From the NCBI GenBank assembly GCA_947596085.1, contig CANQEW010000001.1, forward strand, positions 62,001 through 126,000: 64,000 nt of DNA, read 5' to 3'. Each line of letters begins with the position of its first letter. The stretch's first letter is position 1. The notes beneath the pieces are model-generated. The model saw nothing but the letters and a program-made list of their open reading frames with translations, had not been told where the DNA came from and searched no databases. Positions 19,040 through 27,980 of the stretch are shown here, one piece after another. This stretch comes from an uncultured Clostridia bacterium. Lineage in GTDB: Bacteria; Bacillota; Clostridia; Christensenellales; Aristaeellaceae. The position numbers were made by a program, and so were the translations under genes.

Positions 19040-22000
19040 TCACTTTACCGACGTCGGCGGATTGCAGTACGGGCAGGCCTTGAAGTCCCACCGAACCGCG
19101 AAGTCCAGATCCACACTGGTTCCGCCGGAGAAGCCCGCGTCGCTGCAGCGCGCGTTCTTGTGGTAGTAGAACTGCGTGCTGTCCGGATCGACGTACACCT
19201 GCGTGTCGCCGCTCGCGGAATACTTAACGTCGGATTCCTCGTATGCCTCGGAGCCCGTGATGCAGACCGGGCAGGCCTTCTTGCCCAGCGCCAGCGCCGC
19301 AGCCCAAGTGCCGGAGGAAGCCCCTGAGCCCGCATGAGTGCGGCTGGCGTGGTAGTATTTATCGGAGGACGTGGCGTACACCGTCTTCTTTGCGGCGCTC
19401 GCGCAGTTCGGGCAGGGCTTCTTGCCATAGTTCATGGCCGTCTCCAGCGTGACCTGCTGCGCACTCTCGCCCGCGCAGGACTTGCGCGTGTGGTAGTAAC
19501 TGCCGGACACGGTGGCGTACACCTTGAGCCCCGACGCGCCCGACTTATAGGTCTTGGAGTTGGACACCTCCTGCGTGCGCGTCACGCAGATCGGACAGGC
19601 GTCCAAGCCGTAAGCCAGCGCCGAGGAGAGCGAGCCGGATTTTGCGCCCGCGCCCGCGCAGGTCTTGGAGCGATGGTAGTACCGCCCGCCGGCCACCGCG
19701 TATACCGTCGTTCGGGCCGCCGAAAGGCAGGTCGGGCAGGCCTTCTTGCCGTAGTTCAGAGCTGTCTCCAGCGATACCTGCCGCGCGCCCGACCCGGCGT
19801 GCTCCTTGTACCTGTGGTAGTAGCTTCCTTCCGCCGTCGCGTATACCTTGACGCCCGAGGTGCCCGCCTTGTAGGTCCCGGAGGACGAGAGGGCCGGGCC
19901 GTCGGAGCTGGTGACAGCGGAAACGTTCATCTGATGGGACTGCACGTTGGTCACCGTGCCATTGCCCGCACTGCTATTCGTACTGTTATTCGCGCTGTTC
20001 GCGCCGCTCGTGCTGCCAATGCAGACCGGGCAGGCGCTCTGGCCCAGGATCAGGGCGTCCTGCAGCGTGCGCTGCTGGGCGTTATGCATCCCGGAGCAGC
20101 TGGCGTTCGTATGATAGTACTGGCCGCCCGAGGTGGAGTACACCATGCGGTTCGCCGCGGAAGCGCAGGTCGGGCAGGCCGTCTTGCCAGCCTTGACCGC
20201 CGCGGAGAGCTCGCCCCGCGTGGCGCCCGTCATGCCGGAGCAGGTGGCATTCGTGTGGTAATACTGGCCGTTCTTCGTGGCGTACACATAGACCTTACCG
20301 TCGCCGGAGCCAGCCTCATCGCCGTTCTTCCAGCAATCCGGGCACTCCTGCTTGCCCAGCGCCATGGCCTGCGCCTTGGTGCCCGCGACGGCATTCTTCA
20401 TGCCGGAACAGGTCGCGTAGGAGTGATAGTACTTGCCGTCGGGCGTGGCATACACCACGGCGTTCGCGCCGGTGGCGCAGGTGGGACAAGCCTTGCGACC
20501 CATCTCGATCATCGTGGTCAGCGGCACGCGCGTGGCATTCTGCATGCCGGAGCAAGTGGAATTGGTATGGTAATACTGGCCGTTCTCGGTGGCGTACACA
20601 TAGACCGTGCCGCCGCTGCTGCCGGAGCCTCCGGAACCGCCGGTGGCTCCGTTGAAGCCGACGGTGGACGCGCCCCAGCACTTGGCGCAGCGATCCTTAC
20701 CCAGAATCAAAGCTTCCGCCAACGTGCCCTGCACGGCGTTCTTCATTCCGTCGCAATCGCTCTTGTTGTGATAGCGGTCGCCATTACGCGTGAACCAGAC
20801 CGAGGTCTCCGCGGAGGAGGCGCAGGTCGGGCAGGCCGTCTTGCCATCGAGAATCGCCTTCAAGAGGCCCACGGATTTCGCGTCCTTCATGCTGGAACAG
20901 GTGGCGTTGGTGTGATAATACTTGCCATTGTCGGTGACATACACGCTCTTGCCGCTCTTGTCCGTGGAGGAGGAGGTGACGAAGCGCATCTCGCCCTTCT
21001 TCACTGAGTTGACCGTCTTCAGAATGCACACCGGGCAGGCCGTCTTGCCTTCCTTCTCGGCGGCTTCCTTGGTGATTTCCACCGCGTCCTTCATATCGGA
21101 GCAGTTGGGGTCCACGTGGTACCAGGTGCCGTTTGCGGTGGCGTAATACTTCTCCTGGCCGGGATAGCAGCTCGGGCAGGCCGTCTTACCCTGCTGGATC
21201 GCCGCCTCCTGCGTCAGAGTGGAGACGGCCGCGCCCGCCTCAATGTACGTGCAGTTCGGATTGTTGTGGTAGTACAGGCCGGTCGCCGTGGTCATCACCG
21301 TGCCGGTGGCCGTCGTGCCGGTTCCACCGCTGTAGCCGGCGATCGGAGTCGCCGACGCGTCGGGCGAGAGCGCGTCCATGGTCTGCACGGGCGTGAGGCC
21401 GTCGGTCGCGCCGGGCTGCGCGCTGCCCGAAGGCGCCGCGCTCGACGAAGCGTTCCCCAGCGGGGACACGCCGCTGCTCAGCGCGTCCTCCAGCAGCGAA
21501 CCGGCCGTCGCTTCGGCCGAGGGCCCCACGGAGGGCTGCGCCGTGGCGGGCGGATTCATGGTGATCGGCGGGTTCGTCTTGGCATCGCCACCGCCCGCCA
21601 GAATCGCCGAGATCAGCAGGATCAGCAGAATCACGAACCAAACGCCCGAGGCCGCAGAGACGATCCAGCGGATCGGCGTCTCGAAGCGCCGCCTGCGCCA
21701 GAGCAGATAGATGCCCAGCGGCGGCAACAGCACCAACAGCGCGTAGGTGACCCAGTCGTTTTCATCAATATAGCGCATCAGCGGGTTTTCGCTGCCATAG
21801 CCCGGATCGTCATCGTAGCCGCCGGCGTCCTCGTCGGAGTAGCGATCGTCATAATCGCCCTCGGCGTAGTCGTCGTCGTAATAGCCATCGTCCGAGTAGC
21901 CGTCTTCGGCATAATCGTCCTCGGCGTAGTCGTCGTCCGCGTAGCGGTCGTCGGGATAGCCATCCTCGTCGTAGCCGCCGTAATCATCGCCGTAGTCGTC

Positions 22001-22255
22001 ATAGCGCGATGCGCTCCGCCCGCGTGAAGCGAAGCGGCCGGTATATCCGCCGGTGACAGCAGCGTCGTCGTCCGCCGGGTAGGCGTCGTCCACGTACGCC
22101 TGATCATCCATATAGGCGTCGTCGTAGGTTTCCTCCGCGTCCTGGCCCCGCTTTTTTCCAAAGCCGATGCGATGGATCTTGCCGTCCCCGATACGGAAGG
22201 CAATTCCATCGTCAGACGTGTTGAATTTTAAAAATCCAATCTTGTGTGTTGCCAT
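19040..22255 (-). CDS. membrane-anchored protein with 13 tandem His/Cys modules
   Basis: A 1071-residue protein. Residues 1-40 are basic with short repeats (HKIGFLKF, HRIGFGKK). Residues 40-160 are Asp/Tyr-rich. Two transmembrane helices lie at about 169-186 and 197-221. A Pro/Ser/Thr/Ala linker runs to about 320. Thirteen modules of about 45-60 residues follow, most with the pattern VYAT-x-x-G-x-YYH...C-x-G-M...A...G-K-x-A-CP-x-C. In modules 9 and 12 the first cysteine is replaced by histidine, which would keep a zinc-ligand set. Single modules of this YH...C...CxxC kind occur at the ends of various Firmicutes surface or nuclease proteins. A 13-fold array is exceptional. Zinc or redox roles are inference. 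GAGGTGG precedes the ATG. Confidence 0.8.
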   Translation of the reverse strand: MATHKIGFLKFNTSDDGIAFRIGDGKIHRIGFGKKRGQDAEETYDDAYMDDQAYVDDAYPADDDAAVTGGYTGRFASRGRSASRYDDYGDDYGGYDEDGYPDDRYADDDYAEDDYAEDGYSDDGYYDDDYAEGDYDDRYSDEDAGGYDDDPGYGSENPLMRYIDENDWVTYALLVLLPPLGIYLLWRRRRFETPIRWIVSAASGVWFVILLILLISAILAGGGDAKTNPPITMNPPATAQPSVGPSAEATAGSLLEDALSSGVSPLGNASSSAAPSGSAQPGATDGLTPVQTMDALSPDASATPIAGYSGGTGTTATGTVMTTATGLYYHNNPNCTYIEAGAAVSTLTQEAAIQQGKTACPSCYPGQEKYYATANGTWYHVDPNCSDMKDAVEITKEAAEKEGKTACPVCILKTVNSVKKGEMRFVTSSSTDKSGKSVYVTDNGKYYHTNATCSSMKDAKSVGLLKAILDGKTACPTCASSAETSVWFTRNGDRYHNKSDCDGMKNAVQGTLAEALILGKDRCAKCWGASTVGFNGATGGSGGSGSSGGTVYVYATENGQYYHTNSTCSGMQNATRVPLTTMIEMGRKACPTCATGANAVVYATPDGKYYHSYATCSGMKNAVAGTKAQAMALGKQECPDCWKNGDEAGSGDGKVYVYATKNGQYYHTNATCSGMTGATRGELSAAVKAGKTACPTCASAANRMVYSTSGGQYYHTNASCSGMHNAQQRTLQDALILGQSACPVCIGSTSGANSANNSTNSSAGNGTVTNVQSHQMNVSAVTSSDGPALSSSGTYKAGTSGVKVYATAEGSYYHRYKEHAGSGARQVSLETALNYGKKACPTCLSAARTTVYAVAGGRYYHRSKTCAGAGAKSGSLSSALAYGLDACPICVTRTQEVSNSKTYKSGASGLKVYATVSGSYYHTRKSCAGESAQQVTLETAMNYGKKPCPNCASAAKKTVYATSSDKYYHASRTHAGSGASSGTWAAALALGKKACPVCITGSEAYEESDVKYSASGDTQVYVDPDSTQFYYHKNARCSDAGFSGGTSVDLDFAVRWDFKACPYCNPPTSVK

Positions 22256-22354
22256 ATATTTCCACCTCTATCGTGCAAGCTCACTCGTTCGTCCGATCGT
22301 ATCTCCCGCACGAAGTTTCCACGGGATGCCCTTGCGCCTCGCGTACCGATTATA

Positions 22355-22382
22355 ATTATACCTGCTTTCCTGCGGGCCACAA
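22355..22382 (-). promoter_or_regulatory. promoter of the 13-module protein gene
   Basis: TTGTGG (22382-22377) and TATAAT (22360-22355) on the minus strand with a 16-bp spacer. Confidence 0.55.
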
Positions 22383-22613
22383 GTACGCACTTCCTTGTAA
22401 CCTATTTACTTTATTTGTAATAATTATAATCACTATAAGCATACAACAGAACCCTTTCTCTGTCAATATGATTGTGATGAAAAATTTTAGCCATAATCTT
22501 GCGTTTGAATTGACATTTATAACTTATCTAATTTAATATGTCTGCAATTATACGAAATACTTTTGAAATACATATAGAAACCCATTGATTGTCATTTTTT
22601 TCTGATATTTTTA

Positions 22614-22622
22614 TGCTATAAT
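22614..22622 (+). promoter_or_regulatory. extended -10 promoter of the CapA-like gene
   Basis: TGCTATAAT at 22614-22622 lies about 37 bp before the ATG. No good -35 box is at standard distance, so the TGn extension probably compensates. Confidence 0.55.
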
Positions 22623-22658
22623 CATTGTAGGAGACATATCATTTGGAGGAGAACGACA

Positions 22659-23945
22659 ATGTCCAGAAACAGAGGTCTGCGAATCGGCAACTACAGAATT
22701 CAGCCGCTGGGGCTGGCCGCCCTGATCCTGATTCTACTGATTATCATTGCGTGCGTGATCATGTTCGCCGGCAAGCCCTTCGAGGTGGGCGGCGGTGGGT
22801 TCCTTTCGCCCACGGCCACGCCCAGCCCGACGCCCTACATCACGCCCGAGCCCACACCCGTGCCCACGCCCACTCCGGCGCCCACGCCGCGCTCGGCGAC
22901 GATCCGTTCGCTGGGAGAGATTGCCATCCAGGACAATCTGCTCGCCGCGGCCAGGACCGACGACGGTAACTACGACTTCGGCGACATGTTCAGCGAGATT
23001 TCCGGCGTCATGGGCAACGCGGATTACACCGTGGCGGACGTCGAAGGTTCCCTCGGCGGAACTGCGGATGCCTCCGGCAGCGGGCAGATGCTGACCCCGC
23101 CGTCGCTGATCGAGGCGCTCGCGGCCAACGGCGTGGACATGCTCAATATCGCCAACGACCACGCGCTGGACGGCGGCTGGACCGATCTGCAGGCGGCGTT
23201 CGCGAACTGCAGCGCGGCGGGCATGGAGTACGTCGGCGGCGCGCCCTCCCAGGCCGAGCACGACGCGGCCAAGGTCATCGACATCAACGGCATCAAGGTG
23301 GGCTTCGTCGCCTACACCGAGACGCTCAATGGCATGGAGGAGCAGACCGACGCCGACGCCGTGAAGTACGGCGTGAACCTCGCGCTCAAGAGCAAGCCGC
23401 AGGACGACGTGCAGGCCTGCCGCAACGCGGGCGCGGAGATCGTGGTGGCCTACGTCAGCTGGGGCGAGATGTTCAACCGCGAGCCCACAAAGAACCAGCA
23501 GACCATGGCCCAGGTGCTGGTGAAGTGCGGCGTGGATGTGATCATCGGCTACAACCCCCACGTCATCCAGCGCGCCCTGTGGCTCGAGCTGAAGGACGGC
23601 TCCGGCAACGTGACCCAGCGCACGCTGTGCATGCTCTCCAATGGCAACTTCCTGTCCGACTCCCGCGAGCAGTACAGCGACTCCGGCGTGATCTTCCAGT
23701 TCACCATCCAGGAGAAGGATGATCTGAGCGGTCTGGAGATCGTGAATCCGACGTATATTCCCACCTACGTCTGGCGCATCGAGAACGAGGACGGCACCTA
23801 CGACTATCGCCCGGTCGCCTGCGGCCAGTGGCTGGAGAGCGCGCCGGAGGGCATGAACTACACCCAGGAGAGCCGCATGCGCGCGGTATGGGCCGAGGCC
23901 CAGAGCGCCATGGGCTCCGACGTGGCGACGGTGGCCAACGAATAG
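22659..23945 (+). CDS. CapA-family (PGA_cap) metallophosphatase-fold surface protein
   Basis: A 428-residue protein with an N-terminal signal anchor (about 17-38), a Pro/Thr linker with repeated PTP units (about 50-75) and a PGA_cap domain (about 85-350). The family is related to CapA of polyglutamate capsule synthesis and to calcineurin-like phosphoesterases. Visible motifs are DVEGSL, NIANDHALDGG, YVSWGEM and LSNGNF. The usual GHHPHxxQ reads GYNPHVIQ, so one metal-site histidine is replaced. GGAGGAG precedes the ATG. No other capsule genes adjoin it, so the true substrate is unknown. Confidence 0.85.
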   Translation: MSRNRGLRIGNYRIQPLGLAALILILLIIIACVIMFAGKPFEVGGGGFLSPTATPSPTPYITPEPTPVPTPTPAPTPRSATIRSLGEIAIQDNLLAAARTDDGNYDFGDMFSEISGVMGNADYTVADVEGSLGGTADASGSGQMLTPPSLIEALAANGVDMLNIANDHALDGGWTDLQAAFANCSAAGMEYVGGAPSQAEHDAAKVIDINGIKVGFVAYTETLNGMEEQTDADAVKYGVNLALKSKPQDDVQACRNAGAEIVVAYVSWGEMFNREPTKNQQTMAQVLVKCGVDVIIGYNPHVIQRALWLELKDGSGNVTQRTLCMLSNGNFLSDSREQYSDSGVIFQFTIQEKDDLSGLEIVNPTYIPTYVWRIENEDGTYDYRPVACGQWLESAPEGMNYTQESRMRAVWAEAQSAMGSDVATVANE

Positions 23946-23968
23946 TCCGTCCACCCCGCGGTGATCAT

Positions 23969-23999
23969 CGGCTCCAAAACGCTGTTTTGGAGCCGAATT
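23969..23999 (+). terminator. 12-bp hairpin between the CapA-like gene and mutY
   Basis: CGGCTCCAAAAC / GTTTTGGAGCCG with a GCT loop (23969-23995), followed by AATTTG. The U-tract is short, and the hairpin ends seven bases before the mutY ribosome binding site. Confidence 0.6.
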
Positions 24000-24013
24000 T
24001 GTAGGTGAAACGC

Positions 24014-25048
24014 ATGATGAAGCTGAACGAACTGCTGCTGGATTGGTACGACGCCAACGCCCGCGAACTGCCCTGGCGCGGCGAGCGCGACCCCTATCGG
24101 ATCTGGCTGTCGGAGATCATGCTCCAGCAGACGCGCGCGGGCGCGGTGGAGCGCTACTATGCCCGCTTTCTGGAGCGCTTTCCGGACGTATTCGCGCTGG
24201 CGGACGCACCGCAGGACGAAGTGCTCAAGCTCTGGGAGGGGTTGGGCTACTATTCCCGCGCCCGCAACCTGCACGCGGCGGCGAAGCGCGTAGCGGCAGG
24301 CGGCGGGCGCTTTCCCGACAGCGTGGAGGGACTGATGGAGCTCCCCGGCGTGGGGCCCTACGTGGCGCGGGCCGTGGCGTCCATCGCCTACGGCGTCCCC
24401 GCGCCCGCGCTGGACGGCAACCAGATGCGCGTGCTCTCCCGCTGCTTCGCCGTGGAGCGCGTGCTCAAAACGCCCTTCGACCTGGAGACTGAAGCGGCGG
24501 TCTGCCTGGATCGCGCGCGCCCCGGCGACTACAATCAGGCGCTGATGGACCTGGGGGCAGGCATATGCGTCCCGAAGAATCCGCGCTGCGCGGACTGCCC
24601 CCTCGCGCCCCTCTGCCGCGCCCGCGCGCTGGGCGAGCCGGAGCGCTATCCGCTGCGCCCCGCGCCCATCCCCAAGCGCGAAGAGCCGCGCACCGTGTTC
24701 CTGATCGAGCTGCCGGACGGCATTGCCATCCGCCGCAGGGCCGAGGGCGGCCTGCTGGGCGGTCTGTACGAATTTCCCTCCGTCGAGGGGCATCCGGACC
24801 AGGCGGGGGCCGAGGCGCTGCTCGCAGAGCTCGGCTTCGCTGGTGTGTGTGTGGTCGATCCCCTGCCCTCCGCGAAGCACGTGTTCACCCACCTGATTTG
24901 GCGGATGCAGGGTTGGCGCGTGCGTGCGGAACGCGCGCCCGGCGGCGTGCTTGCCGCCGATGCGGACGGCCTGCGCACGCGCGCTTTCCCCAGCGCGCTG
25001 CGAAGATACTTCGAAATCGCGCTGGAACTGGCCGATTCTCACTCCTAA
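24014..25048 (+). CDS. mutY: A/G-specific adenine glycosylase
   Basis: A 344-residue base-excision repair enzyme that removes adenine mispaired with 8-oxoguanine or guanine. Seen are LPWRGERDPYRIWLSEIMLQQT at the N-terminus, the helix-hairpin-helix LPGVGPYVARAVAS, the catalytic Asp in PALDGNQMRVLSR, the [4Fe-4S] loop C-x6-C-x2-C-x5-C (CVPKNPRCADCPLAPLC) and a C-terminal NUDIX-like 8-oxoG recognition domain with KHVFTHLIW. AGGTG lies 7 bases before the ATG at 24014. A GTG at 24005 is in frame but lies within that site. Confidence 0.95.
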   Translation: MMKLNELLLDWYDANARELPWRGERDPYRIWLSEIMLQQTRAGAVERYYARFLERFPDVFALADAPQDEVLKLWEGLGYYSRARNLHAAAKRVAAGGGRFPDSVEGLMELPGVGPYVARAVASIAYGVPAPALDGNQMRVLSRCFAVERVLKTPFDLETEAAVCLDRARPGDYNQALMDLGAGICVPKNPRCADCPLAPLCRARALGEPERYPLRPAPIPKREEPRTVFLIELPDGIAIRRRAEGGLLGGLYEFPSVEGHPDQAGAEALLAELGFAGVCVVDPLPSAKHVFTHLIWRMQGWRVRAERAPGGVLAADADGLRTRAFPSALRRYFEIALELADSHS

Positions 25049-25072
25049 AGCAAATTCCGCGCGCTTTTCGCA

Positions 25073-25101
25073 TTGAAAAGCCCTGGCATATGTGTTAGAA
25101 T
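25073..25101 (+). promoter_or_regulatory. sigma-A promoter of nagA
   Basis: TTGAAA (25073-25078) and TAGAAT (25096-25101) with a 17-bp spacer. Confidence 0.75.
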
Positions 25102-25134
25102 AAATTGATATTTTGGACAATGAGGTGAAACGAC

Positions 25135-26277
25135 ATGCGAGCAATCATAGATGGCACGATCGTGCTGCCCGACCGCGTCCGGGAAAACTCGGCGCTGCTG
25201 TTTGACGAAAAGATCATCAACATCATCCCCGCGTCTGAGCTTCCGGCGGACGCGGAGGTCATCGACGCGGCGGGCGGTCTCGTGATCCCCGGCCTGATCG
25301 ACATGCACATCCACGGCTATCTGGGCGAGGACGCCTCGGACGGCAACTTCGAGGGCATCCGCACCATGGCGGAGGGCGTGGCAAAGAACGGCGTGACCGG
25401 CTTTTTGCCCACCACGATGACCGTCTCCTACGCCGAACTGCGCGCGGCTTTCGATCAGATCCGCAAGGGCATGGCCGAGTCTGTGAAGCCGGATTGGAAG
25501 GGCGCGGAGGTCCTCGGCGCGAACGCGGAGGGGCCCTTCATCAACCCCGGCAAAAAGGGCGCGCAGGCGGGCGAAAACATCCGCCCCGGCGATGCGGCGT
25601 TTTTAAAGGAGCACCTCGACGTCATTCGGGTGTTCACCATCGCGCCGGAGATGCCCGGCAACATGGACTGCATCCGGGAGATGGCCGGCAGTGTGCTGAT
25701 CTCCATGGGGCACACCGCGGCCACCTATGACGAGGCCCACGCGGCCATCGAGGCGGGCGTCGGCCACGTGACCCACCTGTTCAACGCTCAGACGGGCCTC
25801 CTGCACCGCGATCCCGGCGTGGTAGGCGCGGCGCTCACCGATGAGCGCGTCAGCGCGGAGCTGATCGCGGACACCTTCCACGTCAGCCGCCACCTCTTCC
25901 CCCTCGTGGCAAAGATGAAGGGCGACAAACTGGTGCTCATCACTGACTGCACCCGCGCGGGCGGCCTCGCCGACGGCGAGTACACGCTGGGCGGCCAGCC
26001 GATCTTCGTCAAGGGCATCGAGTGCCGGCTCGCCGACGGCACCATCGCAGGCAGCGTGCTCAAGCTGAACTGCGCCGTGCGCAACCTGCTCGAAAACACG
26101 AACCTGCCGCTCTGGGAGGCCGTGAACGCCGCCAGCCTCAACCCGGCCCGGCACATCGGACTGGACGGCCGCAAGGGCTCCCTCGAACCCGGCAAGGACG
26201 CGGACATCGCCATCTGCGACCGCGATTTCAACATCCGCCGCACCATCCGTGGCGGCGAGAGCATCTACATCGCCTGA
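25135..26277 (+). CDS. nagA: N-acetylglucosamine-6-phosphate deacetylase
   Basis: A 380-residue amidohydrolase that converts GlcNAc-6-phosphate to glucosamine-6-phosphate plus acetate during amino-sugar and cell-wall recycling. Motifs in order: PGLIDMHIHGY, NAEGPFINPGKKGAQ, the metal-site GHTAAT and THLFNA, DTFHVS, the catalytic Asp in LITDCTRAGG (usually TDA or TDG) and the C-terminal GSLEPGKDADI. AGGTG precedes the ATG. No nagB is adjacent. Confidence 0.93.
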   Translation: MRAIIDGTIVLPDRVRENSALLFDEKIINIIPASELPADAEVIDAAGGLVIPGLIDMHIHGYLGEDASDGNFEGIRTMAEGVAKNGVTGFLPTTMTVSYAELRAAFDQIRKGMAESVKPDWKGAEVLGANAEGPFINPGKKGAQAGENIRPGDAAFLKEHLDVIRVFTIAPEMPGNMDCIREMAGSVLISMGHTAATYDEAHAAIEAGVGHVTHLFNAQTGLLHRDPGVVGAALTDERVSAELIADTFHVSRHLFPLVAKMKGDKLVLITDCTRAGGLADGEYTLGGQPIFVKGIECRLADGTIAGSVLKLNCAVRNLLENTNLPLWEAVNAASLNPARHIGLDGRKGSLEPGKDADIAICDRDFNIRRTIRGGESIYIA

Positions 26278-26300
26278 CCGCAATCGCCGCGACATAGCGA

Positions 26301-26338
26301 AGCGGAGGCCCCAAACGCGGATGCCTCCGCTCTCTTTC
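26301..26338 (+). terminator. terminator of nagA
   Basis: AGCGGAGGC (26301-26309) pairs with GCCTCCGCT (26323-26331), followed by a T/C-rich tail. It lies between nagA and the convergent LCP gene. Confidence 0.7.
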
Positions 26339-26374
26339 ATTTGTCTGCTTGCGCCGGAAATGCGACGCTCTCGC

Positions 26375-27229
26375 TCACTCTCCGTAGATGAACGCGTGCA
26401 AAAGCTCCCGGTTGCGCTCGAAATTCGGAACGATTTTCCATATGCCGCCCATCATGCCGGATTGGAAGGTTCCATCCGCGGGAATGCGGTTCTGCTCGAC
26501 CTCCGAGACGTCCATGACCATGAACGCCATGCTGAGATCTTCCAACTCGTCGTCATCCAGGCTCGTCTGGATGATGCTCTCGATGTCGTCCGCGACCGCC
26601 GCCAGCTCGTCGACCTCCATGTTCTGCGCCTTGTCCGCCATCGTGAGCAGCACCTTCTGCTGCCGCATGACGCGCCTATAGTCGCTGTCGATGTAGCGGA
26701 TGCGGCAATAACTCATCGCCAACAGGCCGTTGAGGTGCACCATCCCGCTCTCGTTGATTGAGCGCGCGCCCGCGTATGCCTTCCCGGTGTAACCGCTCGC
26801 GTAGCTGTTGATCTGTTTGCGCTCCTTCTCCGTGATCTCGATGTCGATGCCGCCCAGGAGGTCGATGATCTCCACCAGATCCTCCATGTTCACGATCACA
26901 TAGTCCTCAATATCGGTACCAAAGCACTGGTTGACCGTCTCCACCGCCAGTTCCGGACCGCCGTAGACGGTGGCGGCGTTGATCTTTCCGGTGGAGGACC
27001 TGCCGGGAAACTGGACCCAAGTGTCGCGCATGATGCTCGTCATCTTCACGAGGGATTCGTTCCGATTGATGGAGAGTATGATCATCGAATCCGAACGATC
27101 GTACTTGTCCATGTTCCGCGCGTCCCCGCCCAGCAGCAGGATGTTCTTCCATCCGCCCTCCTCCGCCTGGACAGCCGAAAAGGAGAGCGCCGCGACAATC
27201 GCGAGCGCGATCAAAAACAGCTTGCGCAT
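26375..27229 (-). CDS. LytR-CpsA-Psr family protein
   Basis: A 284-residue exported LCP protein. The family transfers lipid-linked polymers such as teichoic acid or capsule to peptidoglycan outside the membrane. The ATG at 27229 begins a clear signal peptide (RKLFLIALAIVAALSFSAVQA). The LCP core has DRSDSMIILSINR, SIMRDTWVQFPG, GGPELAVETVNQ and RIRYIDSDYRRVMRQQKVL, which keep the Arg and Asp residues that bind pyrophosphate. The gene follows the CpsB-type phosphatase by 4 bp and ends the loaP operon. The upstream frame to 27322 lacks a site. Confidence 0.9.
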   Translation of the reverse strand: MRKLFLIALAIVAALSFSAVQAEEGGWKNILLLGGDARNMDKYDRSDSMIILSINRNESLVKMTSIMRDTWVQFPGRSSTGKINAATVYGGPELAVETVNQCFGTDIEDYVIVNMEDLVEIIDLLGGIDIEITEKERKQINSYASGYTGKAYAGARSINESGMVHLNGLLAMSYCRIRYIDSDYRRVMRQQKVLLTMADKAQNMEVDELAAVADDIESIIQTSLDDDELEDLSMAFMVMDVSEVEQNRIPADGTFQSGMMGGIWKIVPNFERNRELLHAFIYGE

Positions 27230-27233
27230 GATT

Positions 27234-27980
27234 CTATTCCGCGTCCTCCGTATTTTCCTCATTCGCGCCGAACAGCAGATGGCCGTCGGCGAGTTCATTC
27301 GCGTAATCCTCTCCGAATTCATGCTTCAGCGTCAGCCACGCCTCGCGCATGTTGATCACGCGCACCGACGCCGCACGATGCGCATCCGTGGAGATGATGT
27401 CCAGCAAATCCCAATCCAAAATCTTGTTGACAAAGTGCCGCGTGCGCATGTCGTGCCCGCGGATGATGCTGGAACAATTCACCTGATAGTATACGCCCAG
27501 CTCGTGCTTGATCTCATTCAGGCGGGCGGGATGCTTGAGCAGGCAGTTGTAGCGTTCCACGTGCGCCACGATCGGCAAATAGCCGCTGTGCAGCAGGTTC
27601 GTGAGCGCGCCGTGCAGGCTTCCATAGCGCACGTCCGGGGAAAACTCAACGAGCACATAGTCGGTCCCCGCCATCGTGGGAATGCGGCCGTCCTCCAGAA
27701 AGCGGCAGGTCTGATCCGTATAGAGGATCTCCGCTCCACCGAATATTTCAATGTCCAACCGCTTTTCCGCGCAGTAGGCGCGGGCGTCCTCCAGGGCGCG
27801 GTCGTACTTTTCCCGGTTGAAGCGCTCGATGCCGGGCGTGGCGTGGGGCGTGGCGACGATTCTGCCGATTCCCTGCTCCGCGGCCTTGCGCAGCATCGCG
27901 TACATTTCTTCCATGCTCTGCGCACCATCATCGATTCCATGGAGAATATGACAGTGCATATCCGTCAATTTTTGCATCAT
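27234..27980 (-). CDS. CpsB/YwqE-type tyrosine phosphatase (PHP fold)
   Basis: A 248-residue metal-dependent phosphatase that removes phosphate from the tyrosine cluster of the partner BY-kinase, resetting polysaccharide export. PHP motifs are visible: DMHCHILHGIDDGAQS, ATPHATP, GAEI, VEFS, VAHVERY and STDAHR. Its ATG overlaps the stop of the kinase gene by 4 bp, so kinase and phosphatase are translationally coupled. Confidence 0.92.
   Translation of the reverse strand: MMQKLTDMHCHILHGIDDGAQSMEEMYAMLRKAAEQGIGRIVATPHATPGIERFNREKYDRALEDARAYCAEKRLDIEIFGGAEILYTDQTCRFLEDGRIPTMAGTDYVLVEFSPDVRYGSLHGALTNLLHSGYLPIVAHVERYNCLLKHPARLNEIKHELGVYYQVNCSSIIRGHDMRTRHFVNKILDWDLLDIISTDAHRAASVRVINMREAWLTLKHEFGEDYANELADGHLLFGANEENTEDAE

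Larger units (their letters stand above)
22256..22658. other. AT-rich divergent promoter region
   Basis: The 403 bp separates the 13-module gene (minus) from the CapA-like gene (plus). Apart from the two promoters listed separately I see only AT-rich sequence and no reading frame with a ribosome binding site. Confidence 0.6.

Noticed and set aside
19040-22255. CRISPR-like or DNA-level tandem repeat
   Set aside because: The periodicity is in the protein. Codons differ between modules, and no identical repeat with unique spacers is present.
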